In this document: piece after piece, positions 5,872 to 11,994 of the stretch
Layout: every line of letters starts with the position of its first letter
How positions within the stretch are numbered: the stretch's first letter is position 1
Assembly: GCA_938004375.1 (NCBI GenBank)
Contig: CALKWH010000422.1
Location: 1 to 11,994, forward strand
Direction of reading: 5' to 3'
DNA from: an uncultured Pseudomonadota bacterium
GTDB taxonomy: Bacteria; Myxococcota_A; Polyangia; HGW-17
DNA: 11,994 bases
The notes under the pieces: generated by a model
What the model saw: the letters and a program-made list of their open reading frames with translations, nothing else
Databases searched by the model: none
What the model was told of the DNA's origin: nothing
Made by a program: the position numbers and the translations under genes

Positions 5872-6908
5872 AGACGGAGATCCCCGCTGCGTCGGCTGAG
5901 GGAGGAGGAGGCGAAGGCATTGAGCTCCAACCCCGCGCGTTCGCCCGCCTCCAACGCGAGGTATCCGGCGGCGGCCACCATAGCGGCATTGTCGGTGCAG
6001 AGACTCTTGGGCGGCAGCACACACGAGAGACCCTGCCGCTGCGCCAGGGCGGCGGTCTGCGCGCGCAGGTGGGAGTTAGCGGCCACGCCTCCGGCGATCA
6101 CGATCTGTCGGACGGGCAACTGGACCAGCGCCTTCTCCATCTTCTCCACGAGGGCGGTGACCACCGCCTGCTGGAAGCCGGCGCACACGTGCCGCAGATC
6201 CCGGTCGACGCGCTCGTCACCCAGGCGGGAGACCAGCTGGGAGAGGGCCGTTTTCAGTCCGGAGAAGCTGGTGTCGAGGTCGCCGCTGTGTCGCAGCCCG
6301 ATCGGCAGGGGGTACAAGGAGGGATCCCCCTGGGTGGCGAGCTCGTCAATGATGCGGCCCCCCGGATAGCCCAGCCCGAGGATCTTGGCGGCCTTGTCGT
6401 AGGCCTCCCCCACGGCGTCATCGCGGGTGGCGCCCAGGAGCACCCGCTGTCGGGGCGCGGTGACGTGGAACAGCAGCGTGTGCCCCCCGGAGACGAGGAG
6501 GGCCAACTGGGGATAGGCCGCTTCGGGGGGAGGTTTTTCCGGCCAGCCCACGAAGGGGCTCTGGAGATGGGCTTCGAGGTGGTGCACCCCCACCAGGGGC
6601 TTGCCGGTGAGCCAGGCCAGGGTCTTGGCCGTCATCAGACCCACGAGCAGCGAGCCCACGAGCCCCGGCCCGGCCGTGACCGCGACCGCATCCACCCCCT
6701 CGAGACCGCCCAGTTGACACACGGCCTCATCGAGCACGGGGATCATGGAGATCAGATGCTGGCGGGAGGCGATCTCGGGCACCACGCCGCCGAAGGCCTG
6801 GTGCTCTTTCACGGAGGACGCGATGACGTTCGAGAGGATGACGCGGCCGTCCTCGACCACGGCGGCGGCGGTCTCGTCACAGGAGCTCTCGATGCCCAGG
6901 ATTCGCAT
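5859..6908 (-). CDS. tsaD: TsaD, tRNA N6-threonylcarbamoyladenosine transferase subunit
   Basis: 349 aa, full length for the Kae1/Qri7/TsaD (YgjD, Gcp) family. With TsaB, TsaE and the threonylcarbamoyl-AMP made by TsaC, it transfers the threonylcarbamoyl group to A37 of tRNAs reading ANN codons, which includes the tRNA-Asn of this window. Visible motifs: N-terminal MRILGIESSCDET, metal ligands His110 and His114 in HHLEAH, VSGGHT, DTSFSGLKTA, VIAGGVAANSHLR and CTDNAAMVAAAGY (ATP/metal-binding Asp). The start is fixed by the conserved N-terminus, although no clear ribosome-binding site precedes it; it starts 12 bp after the upstream gene ends, suggesting coupling. TsaB and TsaE are not in the window. 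Confidence 0.97.
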   Translation of the reverse strand: MRILGIESSCDETAAAVVEDGRVILSNVIASSVKEHQAFGGVVPEIASRQHLISMIPVLDEAVCQLGGLEGVDAVAVTAGPGLVGSLLVGLMTAKTLAWLTGKPLVGVHHLEAHLQSPFVGWPEKPPPEAAYPQLALLVSGGHTLLFHVTAPRQRVLLGATRDDAVGEAYDKAAKILGLGYPGGRIIDELATQGDPSLYPLPIGLRHSGDLDTSFSGLKTALSQLVSRLGDERVDRDLRHVCAGFQQAVVTALVEKMEKALVQLPVRQIVIAGGVAANSHLRAQTAALAQRQGLSCVLPPKSLCTDNAAMVAAAGYLALEAGERAGLELNAFASSSLSRRSGDLRLCQE

Positions 6909-6920
6909 GAGGCGCCGGTC

Positions 6921-9581
6921 TCAGGGCCCCATCAGTTCCCGGATGCCCATCTGGCGGATGTCCCGGGCCTTCTGATCGTTGGGGGAGAGGCGGAGGTAGT
7001 TGCGGAAGGCGTCGATGTAGACGGCCTTCTGGCGGGCTTCGTAGGCGACCAGCCCGATCACCCACCATGCCAGCGCCTGGTCGCGGTCCAGGGAGACGGC
7101 CTTCTCCGCCCACTCCCGGGCCTTCTGGATGCGGTTACGCCGATAGTTGATGTCGGCGAGGTAGGACGCGGCCGGGGCGAAGCCCGGGTTTTCAGTGGCG
7201 AGCTTCTCGATTTCCTGTGCCAGCGCCTTGGTCTCCTTGCGGTTGTAGTCCTCGTACAACTTCTGGGTCCGGGCGACCAACGCCGGATCGGGCCCGGCGG
7301 GCTTGTCCGGCTGGACCGGGGACGCATCGACGGTGGGGACGGGCTCGACCATGGCGGGCTCGACCATGGACGGCTCGGTCATGGCGGGTTCGACCATGGC
7401 AGGCTCGGTCATGGTCGGCCCGGGGGCCTCTTCGGGTTGCATGGTCGCCGGCGGTGCGGCCTCGTTCGATGGAGCGGCGGTCATGGCGTCGTCGGACCCG
7501 GACTTGAACACGTACCAGAAGCCCAGCCCGGCGATGATGGCGAGCACGATGAAATACTTCCATTTCGACGAGGCTTCGGAGTTGGTCTTCTGGAAGGTCT
7601 GAAGTTCGGCCTTCGCGTCGTCGGATCTGGACGACCGGGGCTTCGTCGGGATCGTCATCGTCTCGGGCACCACGGGGGTCTCGCGTCCGGACTCCTCATC
7701 GGTCCCGTGCTCGGCCGGGGTCAGCAGGGGGGCGCGCTCCTCGGGCAGCGGCGTGGGATCGTCAACGGAGATCTCGGGCCGCGGGGTGCGGGCGCTGTTG
7801 GGCTCCTGGTCGAAATCGGGGACCGGCGTCTCCTTGAGACCCGGGTTGGGCGTGACGTCCCCGTCGGGAAGGGAGACGGCGGGCATCTCCCGCGTCTGGT
7901 GACCGCCGGGGGTAACGGGATCCAGCGTGCGCATGGGCACCGTGTGGGAGCGATCCTCCGAGCGCAGGGAGAGCAGCTCGAGGAGGCTGTCCTGGGACAC
8001 CTGCTCAGGCGCCGGTGCCACTTCAGCGGCCGGCGGATCCTCGAGTTGTTCCAGGGGCATGGTGGGCTCGTCGTGGAAGGCGACGGGCGGTCCTGCGGAC
8101 GGACCCGAATCGGTCTCCGTGGGGAGCTCCGCCTCCCCCGAGACCAGCGGGGCACTGTCGAGGATGATCTTCGGGCTTCCGGTCCCATCGACGGCGGGTT
8201 CGTCGGCGGCCGAGACGTCGATGACGCCGGAAGCCTGGGCGTTCTCGTCTTCCGCCTCGTCCTCGAACTCGATGGTCTGGGCTTCCATCCCGGGCACCGT
8301 GCTCTCCTCGGGCGCGGACATCTTCAGCAGCATCTCTTGGCTCTCGCGCAGGAGGCGGACGTTCACGCCGCCCCAAGAGGACCGGCTGGCCTCGTCCTCG
8401 GGTTCCTCCTCGAGGACCGGCCGCAGCAGCCCGCCCAGCCCCGGCTGGGTCTTGCGGTGGGGCCGGAACTGGGCATCGGCGGGCTTGCGGGACTTCAGAT
8501 TCTTCTTGATTTTTTCTTCGAGCTCCCGCGCCGCGGCGACCGGGTTGAGCAGCCAGCCCGCCAGCTCCGAGGAGGAGCGCTCCCGCATGGGGGCGGCGGG
8601 GGCACCGCCGGCAGGCGGCGTGGCGTCGGGGAACATGGAACCGCCTGGAAGATGGGCGGACCCTCCCGCAAGATGGGCCGGCACCTGAAAGACGTCGGAG
8701 AAATACAGGTAGCCGATGCGCTGCGCCGTCTCGAGGGGGCGCAGTTCGCTCTGCAGGAAGATCTGGAAGAGATCATTCTTCCCGTCGAAGTGGCGGACCA
8801 CCGAATGTACCTGCTCGGGCAGGCTGTTGAGCACCCGCATCAGGCGCGCGTCGTCGATGCGCAGGACCTCGGACATGGGGGGGAACTGTTGCATCAGCGA
8901 GAGGAACGGATGGAGCTCGAGCCGGAACCGGCGATACTCGTCGTCTCCGATGGAGAACCGCTGCTCCGGGGCCTCGGCCCCGGCCGCGTCGTCGAGGTGC
9001 TCCATGGAGAACTCGGCGCCGTCGAGGGCGAAGGGGAACAGGATTTTGTCGTTCTTTAAACTGTTGTCAATGTACAACGATAACAGTTTTCCGTTCCCGA
9101 TGAGGATCTCGCAGGTATGCTGGCCGGCATAACGGATTAGGATCCGGACGTGTTTCTTCTGCAGCAGGCAGTGGTCGAGCAGCGCCAGGAGGTAGCCGCG
9201 CTGCAGGATGCCGCGGGTCGGGTAACTGTGCTCGTCGAGGAAGGACAGCCGCTTGAGGATGGACTCCGGGGACACCGGTTTTATTAAGTTGAACACCCGC
9301 GGCCCCCAGTCGATCGAGGCGTGAAGCGGCTCCGGCAGCAGCAGGACGAGCGGGATCTCGGGGAAGGTCAGCGAGATCTTTGACAGATGCTCGAGCGTCT
9401 CAAAGTCCTCGTTCTCGTGGATGTTGGCGATCACGGCACCATTGGCGCGCGACGAGATGGACGGGGCCAGCGTGCTCGTGGCCTGCAGGGAGATGACCTC
9501 GATCTGCGGGGAGGCGATGGCCTCGATCAGCTGATTGCTGCGGTTCTGGGTGTCGACGATCCAGATGGTCTGCGAAACCAA
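6921..9581 (-). CDS. Multidomain membrane protein: pseudo-receiver, DUF4388-like, acidic linker, TM, TPR
   Basis: 886 aa with a TTG start at 9581; AAGGA lies 8 bp upstream, and an upstream in-frame ATG at 9686 is outside the predicted transcript. Residues 4-115 resemble a response-regulator receiver (IWIVD start, NLIKPV with Lys101), but the phospho-acceptor position appears to be Asn53, so probably a pseudo-receiver. Residues about 122-200 (GILQRGYLLALLDHCLL, ILIGNGKLLSLYID) resemble a DUF4388/PatA-N-type domain, and 235-297 the helical region often found after it. Residues about 300-670 are a low-complexity acidic/Pro linker. A single helix at 674-692 follows, then Met-Glu-Pro pentapeptide repeats, and TPR-like helices at about 763-880. 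The N-part is then cytoplasmic and the TPRs periplasmic. It may be a scaffold linking a cytoplasmic signal to envelope proteins; the exact role is unknown. Confidence 0.85.
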   Translation of the reverse strand: MVSQTIWIVDTQNRSNQLIEAIASPQIEVISLQATSTLAPSISSRANGAVIANIHENEDFETLEHLSKISLTFPEIPLVLLLPEPLHASIDWGPRVFNLIKPVSPESILKRLSFLDEHSYPTRGILQRGYLLALLDHCLLQKKHVRILIRYAGQHTCEILIGNGKLLSLYIDNSLKNDKILFPFALDGAEFSMEHLDDAAGAEAPEQRFSIGDDEYRRFRLELHPFLSLMQQFPPMSEVLRIDDARLMRVLNSLPEQVHSVVRHFDGKNDLFQIFLQSELRPLETAQRIGYLYFSDVFQVPAHLAGGSAHLPGGSMFPDATPPAGGAPAAPMRERSSSELAGWLLNPVAAARELEEKIKKNLKSRKPADAQFRPHRKTQPGLGGLLRPVLEEEPEDEASRSSWGGVNVRLLRESQEMLLKMSAPEESTVPGMEAQTIEFEDEAEDENAQASGVIDVSAADEPAVDGTGSPKIILDSAPLVSGEAELPTETDSGPSAGPPVAFHDEPTMPLEQLEDPPAAEVAPAPEQVSQDSLLELLSLRSEDRSHTVPMRTLDPVTPGGHQTREMPAVSLPDGDVTPNPGLKETPVPDFDQEPNSARTPRPEISVDDPTPLPEERAPLLTPAEHGTDEESGRETPVVPETMTIPTKPRSSRSDDAKAELQTFQKTNSEASSKWKYFIVLAIIAGLGFWYVFKSGSDDAMTAAPSNEAAPPATMQPEEAPGPTMTEPAMVEPAMTEPSMVEPAMVEPVPTVDASPVQPDKPAGPDPALVARTQKLYEDYNRKETKALAQEIEKLATENPGFAPAASYLADINYRRNRIQKAREWAEKAVSLDRDQALAWWVIGLVAYEARQKAVYIDAFRNYLRLSPNDQKARDIRQMGIRELMGP
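7346..7420 (-). repeat. 15-bp coding repeat, five units (M-T/V-E-P-A/S)
   Basis: Five 15-bp units begin at 7346, 7361, 7376, 7391 and 7406 (plus-strand numbering). They encode a pentapeptide of pattern Met-(Thr/Val)-Glu-Pro-(Ala/Ser), just C-terminal of the membrane helix. The acidic Pro-rich repeat probably forms an extended spacer between membrane and TPR region. The high DNA identity suggests recent expansion. Confidence 0.9.
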
Positions 9582-9589
9582 AGGTGCTT

Positions 9590-9594
9590 TCCTT
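9590..9594 (-). promoter_or_regulatory. Ribosome-binding site fixing the TTG start at 9581
   Basis: Minus-strand AAGGA ends 8 bp before TTG (9581-9579). No ATG or GTG in the right frame lies near it, and the receiver-like domain begins only a few residues later, so TTG is the best start. Confidence 0.65.
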
Positions 9595-9650
9595 CGCGGG
9601 GATCTTCGCCCGACGGCCGACCGCCTCCTGCGTGTTCCCGCGCGGCAGTC

Positions 9651-9680
9651 AATATAGACGGGGATGGGGGGAAAACTCAA
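9651..9680 (-). promoter_or_regulatory. Sigma70-type promoter of the minus-strand operon
   Basis: On the minus strand TTGAGT (9680-9675) is followed after 18 bp by TATATT (9656-9651). It is AT-rich against a GC-rich background. The start codon is 70 bp downstream of the -10. No other convincing promoter or gap occurs until 2739, so it probably drives all six minus-strand genes. Confidence 0.6.
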
Positions 9681-9708
9681 TACCATAAATGCCGTCTCCG
9701 CAACACGG

Positions 9709-9737
9709 TTGATCGCGGTCCGGGGAAGGCATAGATT
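9709..9737 (+). promoter_or_regulatory. Sigma70-type promoter of the metallopeptidase gene
   Basis: TTGATC (9709-9714) and TAGATT (9732-9737) are separated by 17 bp, placing the likely transcript start near 9744, about 26 bp before the TTG start codon. It is divergent from the operon promoter; the two -35 boxes are 28 bp apart, so a regulator bound between them could affect both. Confidence 0.55.
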
Positions 9738-9758
9738 GGGCGCACCGGCCTGCCCGGG

Positions 9759-9763
9759 GGAGG
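9759..9763 (+). promoter_or_regulatory. Ribosome-binding site fixing the TTG start at 9770
   Basis: GGAGG ends 6 bp before TTG (9770-9772). An ATG at 9766 is only 2 bp from it and opens an 8-codon frame that stops at 9792, so TTG is the better start. Confidence 0.65.
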
Positions 9764-9769
9764 GAATGT

Positions 9770-11952
9770 TTGGCGCCTTTCGTTTTTCCTGATCTTCACG
9801 GGGAGTTTCTCCGGCGCATCCGGGGCAGTATCTGGTTGTATATAGCAATAGCTCTGTATATTGTACTTGGAATCATATTCGTACTAATGCCGCTCACGCA
9901 CCTTCTGGACTATGAGAGCGCGCTCCTGGGTGCATATTTACACGGTGTCCTGCTGGCCCCCACCGTCGTGGTGCTTGCCCGTCGGCTGGGACCGGGGCCG
10001 TTGCTTTTCCTCCCGCAGATGACCGCGCTGTCCCTGGTGCTGCTCCTTCCCTGCTTCCTGACGGTGCTGGTGAGCACGTTGGTGAGCTGCCCCCATGGCC
10101 TGGGGACGGGGATCGCCTTCTGGCTGATGTACCCCGTGCTCACCGGCGTCTTCACGGTGACGCTGTTCCTGGGGTTGGCGCAACTGTGGCCCAGTCGTTG
10201 GATGGTGGCCATCGCCGCGCTGGCGCCGTGGGGGTCCCTGGCCTGGGCCTTGTGGCGTCAACTGACCGAGCCGCCGGTTTTCATGTACGACCCGTTCTTC
10301 GGCTTCTTCTCCGGCGCCTTCTACGATCGGCTGATCGATCTTCGTCCCCCGTTCCTGGCGGCCCGCGCCCAGCACCTGGCCTTCGCCCTGCTGCCGGCAG
10401 CGTGGCTCGCCTGGCGCGCGGGGATCCTGGTCCGCAGAACGGGGGCAGTCCTCGTGCTGGGGCTCGTCGGCGTCGCGCTGGGGCTCTACGTGTTCTCGCC
10501 CGCCGTGGGGACCCGCTTCCCCTTCGACGCGCTGGTGCGGACCCTGGGGCGCGAGCACACGACCGCCGACTTCCGGATCGTGTACTCGTCGCCCGAGGAC
10601 GAGCCCCGCGTGCGACTGCTGGCTGCCGAGGCTCAATGGCACCACGGTGAGCTCGCGGAGTTCTTCGGGACCGTCCGACCCGGGCGCACCACGATCTTCT
10701 TTTTCCGCGACGGCGACGAGAAGCGTCGGTTGTTCGGCACGCGGGACGTCGAGGTCGCCAAGCCCTCCCTGCGGGCGGTGTTCATCACCGACAACGGCTT
10801 TCCTCACCCCAGCCTGCGGCACGAGTTGGCCCACGTGTACGCCGCGGTCTGGACCGACGCCCCGTTCGGGGCCGCCTGGTCGAAGGCCTTTGGCCTCGGG
10901 CCGTTCGACGTATCGCTCCCGGACCCGGGCCTCATCGAGGGGGTCGCGGTGGCCGCCGACGGGCTCCAAGAGGACGAGGACGTGCACGCCGAGGCCCGCC
11001 TGCTCATGGAAATGGGCGGTTTTCTGCCCGCGGACCGATTGTTCTCCCCCGCCTTCTACGGCGTGGCTAGCTCGCGGGCCTATGTGCAGGCCGGCTCCCT
11101 GATCCGCTACCTCTACCAGACCCAGGGGCGGGAGCCCGTCAGGCGCCTGTACGCCGGGGGCGGCCCTCTCTCCCGGGTGCTGCCGGATCCGGAGCGACTC
11201 CAGCGCGAGCACCGTGCGTTCCTCTCGAAGGTCCCCGTTCCCGACCACCTGCGCGCCCTGGCCCGCGAGCGCTTCAACCGGCCGCCGATCCACCGTCAAC
11301 GCTGCGTGCACGCCGTCGCCCGCGCCCGGGAGCGGGCCCTCGACTGCGTCCGGGCCAAGGATGCCGCCGGCGCCCGAGCGGCGATGGCCGAGGCCATAGA
11401 CATGGATCCCGGCAGCCTGGAAACCTGGATGGTTCAGTTGGCCGTGTCCCGGCGGCTCGACGGCTCCCGCGGGGCCCTGACGGCGGCCGACCGGGTCCTC
11501 GCGCTCTCGGGTGAGGCCTCCCACCTCCAGGTGCGCGCCCACCTGGTCCACGCCGAGGCCGCCTGGCTCGACGGCGACGAGACCGAGGTTGCTACGCGGC
11601 TCATGGCGGCAGGCGGCGTGCTCTCACCGCCGGGGCTGCAGCGGGAGATCACCCTGATGCGGGAGTTTCTCCGGCTGCCGCGCGCTTTGTGGCCCTTGAT
11701 CCAGCTCATCTTCACGCGGTCCCTGCCTGCGTGGGTCTGGCGCGACGCCCTCGCGCGCGAGGCCCGGCATTGGCCCCTGCTGGCCTATCTCGTCGCCGGG
11801 CTCGAGCTGGCCGAGGGGCGCTGGGCAGCGGCGGCGGACCGGTTCTCGTCCCTGGACCTCACGGCGCTCCCCGACGACAACTTCCGGTGCGAGGCACGTT
11901 TCAGACACTTCCTCGCCCTGCTGCTCCTGCGCAGGTTCCCCGAGGCGGGCGG
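9770..11952 (+). CDS. Multi-pass membrane zinc metallopeptidase with helical-repeat C-terminus (3' truncated)
   Basis: At least 727 residues are genuine; the end is missing. The open frame continues to 11974 only because adapter sequence is fused at 11953, adding about six false residues and a false stop. N-terminal membrane helices lie near 19-42, 53-71, 80-107, 114-137, 143-160, 203-218 and 226-244. A soluble domain follows with the gluzincin-type zinc motif HELAH (His351, Glu352, His355) in SLRHELAHVYAAVW and a probable third ligand Glu390 in GLIEGVAVAAD, as in Peptidase_MA-like proteins. From about residue 510 the chain is Ala/Arg-rich helical with TPR-like repeats (AMAEAIDMDPGSLETW). It is probably an envelope-facing protease or a substrate-handling protein; the substrate is unknown. 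Codons for the first membrane helix are unusually AT-rich (ATA, GTA, CTA). Confidence 0.87.
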
Positions 11953-11994
11953 AGATCGGAAGAGCGTCGTGTAGGGAAAGAGTGTAGATCTCGG
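11953..11994. other. Illumina TruSeq adapter read-through (artefact)
   Basis: All 42 bases match the start of the reverse complement of the TruSeq universal adapter, beginning AGATCGGAAGAGCGTCGTGT. This is library sequence, not genome. It should be trimmed; the natural sequence ends at 11952. Confidence 0.98.

Noticed and set aside
4799..6022. N-terminal extension of the 337-aa lipoprotein frame up to 6022
   Set aside because: The extension is Arg/Pro-rich and out of frame with the cyclase-like gene; the lipoprotein signal peptide starts naturally at 4798 with an ATGA overlap.
6069..9059. 996-codon plus-strand open frame antisense to tsaD and the TPR membrane protein
   Set aside because: Gly/His/Asp-rich product without motifs; typical shadow frame produced by GC-rich third codon positions opposite real genes with clear domains.
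9938..11551. 537-codon minus-strand open frame opposite the metallopeptidase
   Set aside because: Composition is a mirror of the true gene, no recognisable domain, while the plus strand carries membrane helices and HELAH.
11953..11974. Natural C-terminus and stop codon of the metallopeptidase
   Set aside because: The bases are Illumina adapter, so the stop is artificial.

Overview
This is a GC-rich bacterial window with strong G/C preference at third codon positions. A lipoprotein with an (Asn-Asn-Val)n linker, a pseudo-receiver/DUF4388-like/TPR membrane protein and many unassigned envelope proteins suggest a Myxococcota-type (former deltaproteobacterial) genome. That placement is an inference from gene style; no marker here settles it. 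The window is probably a whole or terminal metagenomic contig, because its last 42 bases are Illumina adapter and its first 117 bases are a tandem hairpin repeat.

Layout. Bases 1-117 hold 45-bp tandem repeats, each with a perfect 9-bp-stem hairpin. A tRNA-Asn(GTT) follows at 121-193 with a clean intrinsic terminator. Three plus-strand genes come next: a secreted esterase lipoprotein (351-1460), a two-zinc-ribbon protein with a basic then acidic tail (1582-2118), and a short-chain dehydrogenase with a pteridine-reductase-like active site (2126-2833).

From 9581 back to 2739 six minus-strand genes are packed with gaps or overlaps of at most 23 bp and look like one operon behind a promoter at 9651-9680. 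In transcription order they are: a large membrane protein (pseudo-receiver, DUF4388-like domain, acidic linker, membrane helix, TPRs); tsaD (tRNA t6A modification); a membrane protein with a degenerate class III cyclase-like domain; two lipoproteins of unknown function; and a DUF2085-type membrane protein. The last gene overlaps the SDR gene tail-to-tail by 95 bp, so no terminator fits between them.

A divergent promoter at 9709-9737 drives a plus-strand gene (TTG start at 9770) for a multi-pass membrane zinc metallopeptidase (HELAH motif) with a helical repeat C-terminus. It is cut off at 11952 by adapter sequence, so its apparent stop codon is artificial.

No CRISPR array, phage, transposon or known defence system is visible. 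The least explained part is the tsaD-linked envelope module: cytoplasmic sensor-like domains attached to periplasmic modules, plus two lipoproteins.
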